From positions 1 to 21,364 of the IMG/VR virus record IMGVR_UViG_3300032285_004151: 21,364 nucleotides of DNA; one strand, written 5' to 3'. Source of the stretch: a virus. Below are positions 13,805-21,188 of this stretch, one piece after another. The notes beneath the pieces were generated by a model. That model searched no databases. It saw only the letters and a list, made by a program, of their open reading frames with translations, and had not been told where the DNA came from. The stretch's first letter is position 1; each line of letters begins with the position of its first letter. Position numbers and translations under genes: made by a program.

Positions 13805-14515
13805 TTACTGGCCAGCCAGAATTTCTCTCGCAATTTCTTCAAGCTCAGCTGTGGTAGACATGCGAAGTGCATCTGGACCAAGCGGCTTCATTTGCGAGAT
13901 AACACCTGACATCTGAATAGGATCTAGATCCCAGTCATCAGCAAGGTCACGTTCCTTTACAGGAACAATTTGATATGTAGTCTTTGTGCCTACACCTGAA
14001 CGGCTGACCGCAAAGTACATATCTGGACGATCCAATGGACCAACCTTTTTATCGGTATTAAGTTTTTCAAGTTGACTGCAGAAACGAATACCAATAGTCA
14101 TTAGCTGAATTGTTGGTGTTTCGTCAGATAGGTTTACAACACTAAACGCAAACTTACGTTCTGGCTTATTGCCAACGCGTGCTAGTGGGTCGCCTTCCCA
14201 ACCAATAAAAGACTTCTTGCCTTTACGGTCTACCCAGTGCTGGAAAAAGACCATTGGTTCTGCTGAAAGGAACTTGATTAATTGGACGTCCTCTTCAAAC
14301 TTAAAATCATTTGTATAAGAACGGCTTGATTCTGCAACAGCCTTTTTTGCTGCTGCCCAACCGGTTTGAATTACTGAAGAACGCTCTGGAAACGAATCCT
14401 CGCTATCTTCTACATATAGATCTTCTTCAACATCAATCGTTGGATCTACTTCTACTTCATCTCCAAGATAGCTATTCATATTTGGAGCTTTACGTACTGT
14501 TGTGTCTGGGGTCAT
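13805..14515 (-). CDS. Probable single-stranded DNA-binding protein
   Basis: The 236-residue protein has an acidic, disordered N-terminus (about 17-40) and a helical lead-in. A beta-rich core covers about 68-200 (FKFEEDVQLIKFLSAEP, FFQHWVDRKGKKSFIGW, RPDMYFAVSRSG, TTYQIVPVKERD). The core looks like an OB fold of the gp32/gp2.5 kind. An alternating aromatic and basic pattern (F, W, Y next to K or R) fits ssDNA stacking. Position directly upstream of the polymerase supports a replication SSB. I see no decisive family motif and no zinc-binding cluster, so it stays a probable call. The C-terminus is acidic only in part. Confidence 0.6.
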   Translation of the reverse strand: MTPDTTVRKAPNMNSYLGDEVEVDPTIDVEEDLYVEDSEDSFPERSSVIQTGWAAAKKAVAESSRSYTNDFKFEEDVQLIKFLSAEPMVFFQHWVDRKGKKSFIGWEGDPLARVGNKPERKFAFSVVNLSDETPTIQLMTIGIRFCSQLEKLNTDKKVGPLDRPDMYFAVSRSGVGTKTTYQIVPVKERDLADDWDLDPIQMSGVISQMKPLGPDALRMSTTAELEEIAREILAGQ

Positions 14516-14530
14516 TTTATGACGCCTTTC

Positions 14531-15037
14531 TTAGCCATTAGCCATAGGTTGTTCGGTTTCATTTGTATGAATCTTAGTCCAGCTCTCCAGCAATTCTGCT
14601 GATAGTTCTGTATGTCGATTCCAGTCAATTCGAGGGGCGTCTATGAGCCCGCGGGAATTAAAACTGTTTATTGCAGAGAGAATCATATCACGACTGTACA
14701 TACGCCAGCCAGGCTTCTTCTTCCCATCAACAATAATCGACTTTAGGCGATAAGGTGCACGTGGTATATAACCCTTTCGTTCCCAAAGTCGAATAGTAAC
14801 TAGGGGGCGGCCTAGCGCTAAAGACAACGCTCCAGCACTAAAAAGCTCCACCTCTTTGCCATTAGGCAGTTTTTTTACCTGAGGATTTTCTTCCCAGGAC
14901 TCTACTTCTTTTTTAACTTTTACTGGATGTTCTTTAGCTATAGAGCGGCGTACTTGTTTAGAGCCTGGGTAAGTTTTACCTAGGCCCCCAAACATTGCAT
15001 CTATAACATCATCTTCCACGTTTTGCCCACTTTTCAT
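14531..15037 (-). CDS. MerR-like helix-turn-helix DNA-binding protein
   Basis: The 168-residue protein has a disordered, basic N-terminal third. A winged-helix segment follows at about 66-120: FSAGALSLALGRPLVTIRLW, then ERKGYIPRAPYR and a WRMYSRD wing. This is the pattern of MerR-type or excisionase-like DNA-binding domains, in which an aromatic-Glu-x-x-Gly-xx-Pro segment ends the recognition helix. A phage transcription regulator or replication-origin-binding protein is plausible. It overlaps the upstream small gene by 29 bases. No clear ribosome binding site precedes ATG 15037, so an internal start is possible. Confidence 0.7.
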   Translation of the reverse strand: MKSGQNVEDDVIDAMFGGLGKTYPGSKQVRRSIAKEHPVKVKKEVESWEENPQVKKLPNGKEVELFSAGALSLALGRPLVTIRLWERKGYIPRAPYRLKSIIVDGKKKPGWRMYSRDMILSAINSFNSRGLIDAPRIDWNRHTELSAELLESWTKIHTNETEQPMANG

Positions 15038-15188
15038 AAGTGCGTTTTGATGGTGGAAATTCTACCTGAACCCAAAAGAAAAGCAAATCCAGGGAACACT
15101 GTATGGTAGAAAGGTGTATTCCTAAAGAGATTGCTTTGGTAAAGAACCCCCATTGAACCCATAAACGCCCAACTCTACGTTCGTACAT
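15009..15188 (-). CDS. Small unrecognised protein (59 aa)
   Basis: A 59-codon frame runs from ATG 15188-15186 to TGA 15011-15009. It fills a gap that otherwise has no gene, starts 3 bases after the upstream stop and overlaps the MerR-like gene by 29 bases. The sequence (MYERRVGRLWVQWGFFTKAI...) alternates hydrophobic and aromatic residues and has a central hydrophobic stretch (LDLLFFWVQVEF). It ends with a basic tail (KRTYEKWAKRGR). It could be a small beta-rich or membrane-associated protein. The ribosome binding site is weak (AAGAAG). The evidence is the coding-like spacing and composition only. Confidence 0.6.
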   Translation of the reverse strand: MYERRVGRLWVQWGFFTKAISLGIHLSTIQCSLDLLFFWVQVEFPPSKRTYEKWAKRGR

Positions 15189-15191
15189 AGG

Positions 15192-15629
15192 TTACTTCTT
15201 ACTTGGAACAAACGCCCAGGTAACGGACTTAGGAAACATAGTATCGATGTCTTTTTCAGACAACTTACCTTCGTAAAGGCAAGCCATAACTTCGTCTTCA
15301 TCAACTGTAGGTACCGCTTTAATGCAACGATCTGCAAGACCCTTAGTGGCCAATAGCGCAACTGCTGCATCCATATCAAGCTTTTGTGATACACGGCGTT
15401 GACGTTGCAAAGACACATAACCATCAACTTCTTCAGGAAGCTCTAGCCATAGATGTCCTTTATCATCTTCTACACCGTTGATCTCTACCTGTTCCATAAG
15501 ATCATTTTTTACTTCTGTTTGAGCTTTTGATAACTCATCAATTTTTTTCTTGTAAGTAAGGTACTCACGCACTTTCATAAGAAGTGGGTTTGTAGATACT
15601 TTTCTTGGTGAAGCTTCAATATTTGGCAT
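15192..15629 (-). CDS. Unknown phage protein with coiled-coil N-terminus (145 aa)
   Basis: The 145-residue protein begins with a helical, charged segment likely to form a coiled coil (about 16-48, VREYLTYKKKIDELSKAQTE). A beta-rich part follows (GHLWLELPEEVDGYVSLQRQ), then a helical C-terminal domain (about 83-145) ending SVTWAFVPSKK. There are no Cys-metal motifs, apart from single Cys residues, and no membrane segments. A GAGGTAAGT ribosome binding site precedes the ATG. It lies between two small genes and upstream of the SSB candidate and polA, so a replication accessory role is possible but unproven. Confidence 0.7.
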   Translation of the reverse strand: MPNIEASPRKVSTNPLLMKVREYLTYKKKIDELSKAQTEVKNDLMEQVEINGVEDDKGHLWLELPEEVDGYVSLQRQRRVSQKLDMDAAVALLATKGLADRCIKAVPTVDEDEVMACLYEGKLSEKDIDTMFPKSVTWAFVPSKK

Positions 15630-15637
15630 ACTTACCT

Positions 15638-15727
15638 CTATCTCTTATTTTGATTGTTGTAGCCAACCCAAAAGTACACAAGGAGAAGTGTTATAGCAAA
15701 TCCACTATAGGTCAGAAGGTCAGCCAT
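15638..15727 (-). CDS. 29-residue single-span membrane peptide
   Basis: A frame of 29 codons runs from ATG 15727-15725 to TAG 15640-15638. The peptide (MADLLTYSGFAITLLLVYFW then VGYNNQNKR) is a single hydrophobic helix with a positive C-terminal tail, a typical small phage membrane protein. It sits 7 bases behind a good -10 box with a consensus -35 box, so it may be the leaderless first gene of the leftward transcript. A G-rich stretch (AGGGG) only 2 bases before the ATG is a poor ribosome binding site. The short length limits confidence. Confidence 0.5.
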   Translation of the reverse strand: MADLLTYSGFAITLLLVYFWVGYNNQNKR

Positions 15728-15734
15728 AGCCCCT

Positions 15735-15762
15735 ACACTAACAGAAAACCCCCCGGTGTCAA
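15735..15762 (-). promoter_or_regulatory. Promoter with consensus -35, inside the terminator hairpin
   Basis: On the minus strand TTGACA (15762-15757) is a perfect sigma-70-type -35 box. Sixteen bases later comes TAGTGT (15740-15735), which fits TANNNT. Transcription would start about 7 bases downstream, at or next to the ATG of the 29-residue peptide. The -35 box lies in the loop of the terminator for the preceding gene. It would drive the unit running toward the SSB candidate and polA. Confidence 0.65.
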
Positions 15763-15772
15763 ATCCGGGGGG
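15745..15772 (-). terminator. Intrinsic terminator after the RHH gene
   Basis: A perfect 8-bp stem, CCCCCCGG (15749-15756) with CCGGGGGG (15765-15772), has an 8-base loop. On the minus strand it is followed by TTTT (15748-15745) then CTGTT. It begins 30 bases downstream of the RHH stop and separates the two large leftward transcription units. The U-tract is short, so termination may be partial. Confidence 0.75.
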
Positions 15773-15802
15773 CTGGCTGGCAGGTGACTCTTAAGACATA
15801 GT

Positions 15803-15946
15803 CTACTGGTCTAAATACTCTTTTAGCGCTTGGATGATAACGTCTGTGACTGTGCGCTTTTCTGACGCAGCCTTCTCCTTCACAGCGGCCCAAAGCTCAT
15901 TGGATACGCGAATAGTCCTGGTAGGTGTTTTAGGTGAATTTGGCAT
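15803..15946 (-). CDS. Small ribbon-helix-helix DNA-binding protein
   Basis: A 47-residue protein lies between ATG 15946-15944 and TAG 15805-15803. After a Pro-rich lead it reads RTIRVSNELWAAVKEKAASE then KRTVTDVIIQALKEYLDQ, a complete ribbon-helix-helix module of the Arc/CopG/MetJ type. Beta strand TIRVS supplies DNA contacts, and two helices follow. Such proteins act as dimeric repressors of their own or nearby promoters. The adjacent terminator and promoter make local autoregulation likely, but this is inference. TTAGGAG lies 4 bases before the ATG, and the gap to the SNF2 gene is 7 bases. No toxin partner is visible, so a toxin-antitoxin role is not supported. Confidence 0.8.
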   Translation of the reverse strand: MPNSPKTPTRTIRVSNELWAAVKEKAASEKRTVTDVIIQALKEYLDQ

Positions 15947-15953
15947 TACACTC

Positions 15954-17573
15954 CTAAGTGTTTAGTAAGAATGCCCTCAAGGTGCCCACGGTAAGGTCTA
16001 CCCCGCCCTGGTCATTTATGCCTTCCCCATCGATTACCGCATTAGCTATAGCTGACTTCTGTAAAAGCATCTCGCGTTGCCGCTGTTCTAAAGAGTTTTC
16101 AACTAGGAGATCTTGTATAACGATTCGTTCCCAGGTACTAGATGCACGTTTAATACGGCCGTTACGTTGAACTGCTAATCCGGCATTCCAAGGAAGATCA
16201 TAATTGATCAAAAGGTTTGCTTGAGGTAAGTCTACACCATAGCCCCCAGCATCAGATGATATAAACAAACGACATTCTGGATCTGTTTGAAATTTAATCT
16301 TTGCTTCTTCTTTTTGTATCGCATTCATCTGACCGGTGTATACAACAGAGCCATATGGTAATGCGTCTTGTATAAGCTTAGTCATACCCACAAAACTAGT
16401 AAAGATAACAGCTTTGTTTCCATCGTACTGAGATAGGAAATCATCTACGTATTGTTTTAGTGTTAGTAGCTTTGGGCTAGTTTTAAGATTATCTAATAAC
16501 CCTAGTGCTTTTAATTCTGATGCATAGCCAGAACCACCTAGCATGCCTTTCATAACTGCGGTTGTGCCGTCGTTAGAGGTAACTATTTGTCCGGTATCAA
16601 ACTTATTAGCGCTAATTAAAAGAAGCTGTGGCTCATCACACAACAAGCGTAAACAAGTAAGCTTAGACATAATTAAACCACGAAGCTCGTCCATCATCCC
16701 GCCTTGATCTCCCTTACCATAATGAGAGAACAAATCAAAAGAACCACCAAAAGTTTCTAAAGCTTCGTCGAGGTTAAAGAGCAGGTCTCGCACGATGTGC
16801 GTGTAAATCTTTCTACTCTCTCGGTCAAACTCTACATAGATTGGCTCAGCATTTATAGACTCTGGTAGATAAGGCGCCACATCAGGGTCTGATTGTCGCT
16901 TTCGTACTGACGCACTTCCCAATGTTTTTACAAGTAATGGGATATTTCTGTATCTCTCAACCCCACCAAAACGATTACGAACAATAAAGGTATTGTCAAA
17001 CAGATCAAATCTACCGAGAACGCTAGAGTCTACAAACTGCATAATGCTGTAAAGCTCTTCTGGCTTACCGTTCTCCACAGGAGTACCAGTCAAGGCATAC
17101 TTAACTGGGCTTATAAGTTTTTTTACGTACTTGGCGCGTTTTGATCTAAATGATTTGATTGCGGTTGCTTCGTCACAGACGACAAACCCTCGCGGGAGCT
17201 GCTCAACCCACTTCCAGTCGTTAACAACTTGCTCGTAGTTAATAATGACATAGTCAACAAGCGTATGCCCCCAATCGAGCGCCTCGGCGTATTGCTTTGC
17301 TCGTTTTGACGGCGTACCATCAATGACCACAACGTTTGCAGATCCATCAGTAAATTTCTCAATCTGTTGCTTCCACTGATACTTCAGGGAGGAAAGGCAA
17401 ATTATAATGCCTGGACCTTCAATTTTCCCGGCATCCCTAAGCTCTTCTATAGCGGCAATAGTTAATACGGTTTTGCCCAAGCCTAAATCGTAGGCTACAA
17501 GCATTTTCTTCCGCTTAACCATGGCCTCTACAGCCTCTACTTGGTAGGGGAGTAATGTGCCTGTAAAGGTCAT
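15954..17573 (-). CDS. SNF2-type superfamily 2 helicase
   Basis: The 539-residue ATPase has SF2 motifs in order: Q-like lead LLPYQVEAVEAM (7-18), Walker A DLGLGKT (29-35), DEAT box (134-137), LTGTP (161-165), motif V DAGGYGVDLPQA and motif VI QRNGRIKRA in the second RecA-like lobe. The NYDLPWN step between them is typical of SNF2/Rad54-type translocases. It probably moves along or remodels DNA during replication or recombination. It is standalone, with no nuclease domain visible. It overlaps the dNMP kinase gene by 4 bases (ATGA). Confidence 0.9.
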   Translation of the reverse strand: MTFTGTLLPYQVEAVEAMVKRKKMLVAYDLGLGKTVLTIAAIEELRDAGKIEGPGIIICLSSLKYQWKQQIEKFTDGSANVVVIDGTPSKRAKQYAEALDWGHTLVDYVIINYEQVVNDWKWVEQLPRGFVVCDEATAIKSFRSKRAKYVKKLISPVKYALTGTPVENGKPEELYSIMQFVDSSVLGRFDLFDNTFIVRNRFGGVERYRNIPLLVKTLGSASVRKRQSDPDVAPYLPESINAEPIYVEFDRESRKIYTHIVRDLLFNLDEALETFGGSFDLFSHYGKGDQGGMMDELRGLIMSKLTCLRLLCDEPQLLLISANKFDTGQIVTSNDGTTAVMKGMLGGSGYASELKALGLLDNLKTSPKLLTLKQYVDDFLSQYDGNKAVIFTSFVGMTKLIQDALPYGSVVYTGQMNAIQKEEAKIKFQTDPECRLFISSDAGGYGVDLPQANLLINYDLPWNAGLAVQRNGRIKRASSTWERIVIQDLLVENSLEQRQREMLLQKSAIANAVIDGEGINDQGGVDLTVGTLRAFLLNT

Positions 17574-18112
17574 ACCAATAATTTCTGCATTCTAGAGTTA
17601 ACAAGTCCTTCTAAGTCTGCAATAGTCCCGTTGTTGGTCAAAATTTGATCTACAGGGTACCCATCCATTTGTGACTCAGATACATGGGAGTTAACTGCTC
17701 CGACACCGTTACGTTTTACACGCCAGATTTTGCCACCGGTAAATTTAATTTCATCGGCTTCATTTTCAAAACGAACGTCAGTTATTACATAGTGCCCCTC
17801 AAACTCAACACTTCTTAAAGCCTGTTTAATCCAGAAGTCATCTCCAAATAGTTTACGCGCAGCAACCCCGGAAGTCTGTAGTAGGCGTCGAACTTGTGGG
17901 TTTTGTTTAGCGGCTTCCCAACCAGCGCTATCCACTATCTCCTTAACAAAACGTGGTTCAAAAGCAACAGTATCGTACATAGGATTAGTTTCATAAAGAA
18001 AATCCCTAATCTTGTCTGCAAAGGCAATTCGTGTAAAACCATGCTGCTCTACCAGTACTTTAGCAACCGTATCTTTTCCGGACTGAGCGTAGCCAGTTAA
18101 ACCAATAATCAT
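17570..18112 (-). CDS. Deoxynucleoside monophosphate kinase
   Basis: The 180-residue P-loop kinase starts IIGLTGYAQSGKDTVAKVL, with Walker A GYAQSGKD (7-14). It also has FADKIRDFLY (31-40), GDDFWIK (90-96) and VITDVRFENEADEI (109-122), the pattern of phage T4 gp1-like dNMP kinases. It would phosphorylate dNMPs from degraded host DNA to dNDPs, feeding the phage polymerase. The length fits the family. It overlaps its neighbours by 4 bases on both sides, so it is part of one tightly coupled operon. Another P-loop nucleotide kinase specificity cannot be excluded. Confidence 0.85.
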   Translation of the reverse strand: MIIGLTGYAQSGKDTVAKVLVEQHGFTRIAFADKIRDFLYETNPMYDTVAFEPRFVKEIVDSAGWEAAKQNPQVRRLLQTSGVAARKLFGDDFWIKQALRSVEFEGHYVITDVRFENEADEIKFTGGKIWRVKRNGVGAVNSHVSESQMDGYPVDQILTNNGTIADLEGLVNSRMQKLLV

Positions 18113-18309
18113 GAGGCTGACTCCTTAAGTCTATCTTTTATGTTACTAATAATTACTGGGCCATTCAAAGACTGCCAGTATTCTTCTTCTGCTTTCATTT
18201 TTTCTTTGAGGCGTCGCTTATACCCACGCGTGTACTGCATACCGTTTGTGGACCCACCAATACTCTTACCTTTAGTAACAGCTGTACCACTACCCTTTTT
18301 TCGTGACAT
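18109..18309 (-). CDS. Unknown small basic protein (66 aa)
   Basis: The 66-residue protein has a Gly/Ser/Lys-rich flexible N-terminus (MSRKKGSGTAVTKGKSIGGS) followed by a charged helix (about 28-50, GYKRRLKEKMKAEEEYWQSL). It has no Cys, signal peptide or membrane segment. It lies between the primase and the dNMP kinase and overlaps both (20 and 4 bases). The basic character suggests nucleic-acid contact, but no family is recognised. Confidence 0.65.
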   Translation of the reverse strand: MSRKKGSGTAVTKGKSIGGSTNGMQYTRGYKRRLKEKMKAEEEYWQSLNGPVIISNIKDRLKESAS

Positions 18310-19267
18310 TTAATATTCCCCCTAGTTTTACACAATGAACTGCGTTCTCTATACCCCAGCGTACAGCATTCATGCTCATATCGCCAATATCCTTAGCGTT
18401 GCTGTCGCCGTAATTAAAAACCCAATATTCTATGCCACGTTTTCTGGCCTCTACTTTAAAATCCTCTAAAGCTTTATATCCGGCCGGATCTACAGCGGGA
18501 TTGTCAAAGGCAATGATTAACTTCTCGGCTTTACGCATTAGTTCATACTGGGCATCGCTAACTGTTGCGCCACAAAGAGCTACTCCACCACACTTAACTG
18601 CATCTAATGGAGACTCAACTACAACCATAACCCCGCCGCTCCAGGTAGTTATTCCAAACAAAGATTTAGATTTTTTAAGGCCCGTAGGTCGATTCATGAA
18701 GTGTCGTTCTAACTGCCCTTTTTCTTGCCACCCCATCAAGTTTCCAGTTTCTGGTTCTCTTATAGGAAGAATCCAAGAGTTAATAGAAGTAGACCACTTG
18801 ACAGAATACTTAGCACAAGCTTCTGCTGTGACTTGGCGAGCAGTTAATGCCCAGTCTGGTGGGTCTGTAAATACAGCAAGGCGTGCTTCGCTCATAGGAA
18901 CCACTGTAGGTAGTCGTACATATGAAGATTTAGACTCTTCCATTTGCTTTATAAGTTCTGGAAGATTTACGTCAATACTTGAAGACAACCACTCTTTGGC
19001 GGCATCGTAATCAGACAATCCATAAGATGTTTTAAAATCACGAAGATCACAGATTAAGCCGAGTAATGATCCTTTATATCCGCATGAAAAACAATTGTGT
19101 GCGCCGGTTTCTGAGTTAACCGACCAAGAAGGATTTATATCTTCTCTGCCGGTTCTCTCAACATGCATTGGACAATGTCCCGAGATTTCGCGGCCATGTT
19201 CGTATGCATCAATCCCCAGCTTTACTAGGACTGTATAAACCTCATTATCGCGGAATGCAGCAGCCAT
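18290..19267 (-). CDS. DNA primase (zinc-binding and Toprim domains)
   Basis: The protein (325 residues from the preferred start) has a CHC2-like zinc-binding domain: CPMH (32-35) and CFSC (59-62), with a GREDINPSW loop between. A Toprim domain follows: E218 in VVVESPLDAVKC, then DNPAVD (255-260) supplying the metal-binding Asp pair. It should synthesise RNA primers for the polymerase. Unlike T7 gp4 it carries no helicase domain; the DnaB-like helicase is a separate gene nearby. The ATG at 19267 is preferred because AGGAAA lies about 8 bases before it. An upstream ATG at 19282 has no ribosome binding site. It overlaps the upstream gene by 23 bases. Confidence 0.87.
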   Translation of the reverse strand: MAAAFRDNEVYTVLVKLGIDAYEHGREISGHCPMHVERTGREDINPSWSVNSETGAHNCFSCGYKGSLLGLICDLRDFKTSYGLSDYDAAKEWLSSSIDVNLPELIKQMEESKSSYVRLPTVVPMSEARLAVFTDPPDWALTARQVTAEACAKYSVKWSTSINSWILPIREPETGNLMGWQEKGQLERHFMNRPTGLKKSKSLFGITTWSGGVMVVVESPLDAVKCGGVALCGATVSDAQYELMRKAEKLIIAFDNPAVDPAGYKALEDFKVEARKRGIEYWVFNYGDSNAKDIGDMSMNAVRWGIENAVHCVKLGGILNVTKKG

Positions 19268-19514
19268 CACACTTTTCCTCATGTTCGAACTTAACTACAA
19301 TGTCTTTATTTGTTTCATCTGGATCTATATGTCCAATTCCATGCGAGCATAGTCGTTCCATCGCATAAACCATAGGATTCCAAATCTGTGGCCAAGACCG
19401 TAAATGATGGTCGCTACGGTTATGTAGAGTGCAGGTTGTTCCTTTACATTTTCCAGGAACATGCGCACGAGTAAACACTACATCTGAGTGCTCTAATTGA
19501 ACACTACCACTCAT
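19245..19514 (-). CDS. Cys/His-rich protein, probable metal binder
   Basis: The 89-residue protein contains Cys and His residues spaced for metal binding. CKGTTC with a following His lies at 23-31, then CSHGIGH at 56-62 and CDGCC at 82-86. SDHHLRSWPQIWN adds a His/Trp-rich segment. One or two zinc sites are likely. The same HGIGHIDPD and CDGCC features recur, as I recall, in uncharacterised actinophage proteins, so it may be a conserved phage family without known function. It overlaps both neighbours (11 and 23 bases) and sits between the WhiB/zinc-ribbon genes and the primase. Confidence 0.7.
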   Translation of the reverse strand: MSGSVQLEHSDVVFTRAHVPGKCKGTTCTLHNRSDHHLRSWPQIWNPMVYAMERLCSHGIGHIDPDETNKDIVVKFEHEEKCDGCCIPR

Positions 19515-19716
19515 CGTCTTCCTCCTCTAAGGGCTCTTCCGGCTTATAATCTTCCGGCATATCGGCTAGTGTAGGGGCAGTAGCTATAGTTCCGCAAAGT
19601 GCGCACTCCATATCAAGAAAATACATAGCAACTTGGTAGTCCCTAAATATTGTCTGCACTTTCCACAGCTCAGATCCGCAAGGGCATACGTGTGTAGGTA
19701 CGCCCCTAATGTCCAT
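19504..19716 (-). CDS. Small zinc-ribbon-like protein
   Basis: The 70-residue protein starts MDIRGVPTHVCPCGSELWKV and has CPCG (11-14) and CALC (38-41) knuckles that could hold one zinc. An acidic tail (PEEPLEEEDDEW) follows. The ATG at 19716-19714 overlaps the WhiB stop and has AAAAGG 6 bases upstream. A longer frame opening at 19812 would lie deep inside the WhiB gene and is not supported. Neighbouring Cys-rich genes suggest a set of metal-binding regulators, but the function is unknown. Confidence 0.68.
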   Translation of the reverse strand: MDIRGVPTHVCPCGSELWKVQTIFRDYQVAMYFLDMECALCGTIATAPTLADMPEDYKPEEPLEEEDDEW

Positions 19717-19978
19717 TCTTAACCTTTTTATTGCGTTGGCTCCTAATGCGAGTACGCTGACGTGGAGTTGTTCCCGCCCAGATGCCTTCAAGCCAAGGAG
19801 TCTGTAATGCATACTCTAAACAATCTGCTACTAAGGTGCAAGAATTACAAATACTTCTAGCTTCACTTAGCTTTGTTGGATCTATATATTCTTCTGGAAA
19901 GAACAAGTCTGAATTAGATTCATTACAAAGCTGCTCCCCGTTAAATGGGTAGTCGCCGTATTCAAAATTAAGCACCAT
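19706..19978 (-). CDS. WhiB-family Fe-S transcription regulator
   Basis: The 90-residue protein has the four WhiB Cys in canonical order: C18, then C44-x2-C47 and C53 (CNSCTLVADC). A GIWAGT turn (65-70) follows, with a very basic C-terminus (RQRTRIRSQRNKKVK) for DNA contact. LFFPE before the first Cys pair is typical. It should carry a 4Fe-4S cluster and act with the host principal sigma factor. The ATG at 19978 is preferred because upstream in-frame starts fall within the helicase gene. It overlaps the helicase stop by 11 bases and the zinc-ribbon start by 11 bases. It is the second WhiB in the window and is clearly divergent from the one at 9215-9535. Confidence 0.87.
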   Translation of the reverse strand: MVLNFEYGDYPFNGEQLCNESNSDLFFPEEYIDPTKLSEARSICNSCTLVADCLEYALQTPWLEGIWAGTTPRQRTRIRSQRNKKVKNGH

Positions 19979-21188
19979 ATTCTTGGAATCGCCCCTCTTC
20001 CCAGTCCCATAAGAGCTCAACTTCTGCTGGCCCGGTGTTACGACTTGCGACAATCTTTAACAAACGAGAACTATCATCATTTTCATCTTGACGCTGCAGC
20101 GCAAAGATAACGTCAGAATCTTGATGGAATGAAGATGAAAAAGCAATAGAGTCTGCGGTTATCTGCCCACCACGTACTTTGCTATTTAAAACCTGAGTTG
20201 TTTGAACTACAGGAATGCTAAATTTTTGTGCGACTCTCTTTAGTGATTGAGTTATATTTCTAAGTGCTATCGGGGTACCGCGTTCTCCCGATATCTCGTC
20301 AGTCATTAAATAAACTCCGTCTACAAAAAGAATATTTGGTTGAAGTTTTTCTAGCTTTATAGATAATTGAGAAACACTATAAGCTGAGATTGATTCAGTA
20401 AGATAAAACTTGTGCATGTTTTCCATGCCAGTAAGCATCTTCTGATAACGAGCTTCTTCGTCAGGCTTAAGACAACCTCTCTCTAATCTACCGCTTGAAA
20501 TATGTGCACGCATGGCGTCATGACGTCGCTGCTGTTCTAGGTTACTCATCTCAAAAGATTGAAAAGCAGGAACCCATCCGTCCTTGTGTACGTTAACAGC
20601 CATTTGCATAGCAAGCACTGATTTACCTGTTTTAGGTGGAGCAATAATTGTAATTAACTGACCTGCCTGTAAACCTGCAGTTGCTAGATCCATAACTTGG
20701 AAACCTGTTGCAACTCCTATAAGACCATTTGGTCGAGTTTTAATGTTTAGGTAATCATCGTATCTACCCATAGGTTGATTTGTAAGATCTATGTCTTCAC
20801 TTACTGGTGCGCCATCTTCTAAAAGGGAAGAATAACCTTTACCCATAATTGCAATAGCGGCATTATGATCTCCAGACTCAATTGCTGAAGCGGCTTGTTG
20901 AATTACCTCGATAGATTTATTGCGACGTCTAAATTCAATAAGCTGATCTAAAAGGTAATCTAAAGAATCATCTACGGCAAGAAGCGAATAAGTTGGGAAA
21001 TTATCTTTTACTGTAGTTGCTGTAGGTACTTCTTGATACTTAGTCCAGTGTTCCTTTAAAAAACGCCATACTGATTGGTTGCTCTCAACATAGAACCAAG
21101 ACTCTTCCACACCACGTTCTAAAAGGGGAGCTATATCTCTAGTTCTAATTGCGCGAGATAAAAGCCGGACCTCATTATCTGCCGCCAT
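19968..21188 (-). CDS. dnaB: DnaB-like replicative helicase
   Basis: The 406-residue protein has a DnaB-type N-terminal helical domain (about 1-110) and a RecA-like motor. The motor shows Walker A APPKTGKS (183-190), E213 in FQSFEMSN, Walker B ILFVDG (286-291) and a late SSSFHQDSDVIFALQRQ segment that is typical of DnaB motif 4. It should unwind DNA at the replication fork and recruit the primase. The core is shorter than cellular DnaB (about 470 residues), as in many phages. GGAGGGG lies about 4 bases before the ATG. It overlaps the upstream truncated gene by 14 bases. Confidence 0.88.
   Translation of the reverse strand: MAADNEVRLLSRAIRTRDIAPLLERGVEESWFYVESNQSVWRFLKEHWTKYQEVPTATTVKDNFPTYSLLAVDDSLDYLLDQLIEFRRRNKSIEVIQQAASAIESGDHNAAIAIMGKGYSSLLEDGAPVSEDIDLTNQPMGRYDDYLNIKTRPNGLIGVATGFQVMDLATAGLQAGQLITIIAPPKTGKSVLAMQMAVNVHKDGWVPAFQSFEMSNLEQQRRHDAMRAHISSGRLERGCLKPDEEARYQKMLTGMENMHKFYLTESISAYSVSQLSIKLEKLQPNILFVDGVYLMTDEISGERGTPIALRNITQSLKRVAQKFSIPVVQTTQVLNSKVRGGQITADSIAFSSSFHQDSDVIFALQRQDENDDSSRLLKIVASRNTGPAEVELLWDWEEGRFQEYGA

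Noticed and set aside
15122-15427. A 101-codon minus-strand frame overlapping the 145-residue gene
   Set aside because: It is out of frame with the better supported gene, which has a good ribosome binding site. The translation is Cys/Leu-rich without coding-like features, and the 59-residue gene explains the gap better.
15803-15946. The RHH protein as the antitoxin of a toxin-antitoxin pair
   Set aside because: Neither neighbour looks like a toxin: one side is the SNF2 helicase, the other a terminator and a 29-residue membrane peptide in a separate unit. A simple repressor fits better.
18432-19010. A 192-codon open frame on the plus strand
   Set aside because: It lies fully antisense to the primase gene, which has clear zinc-binding and Toprim motifs. 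The translated product is Ser/Thr-rich with no recognisable domain, so it is a shadow frame.
19716-19812. An upstream extension of the 70-residue zinc-ribbon gene to 19812
   Set aside because: The extension lies deep inside the WhiB gene in another frame and lacks a ribosome binding site. ATG 19716 has AAAAGG at good spacing and the usual short overlap.
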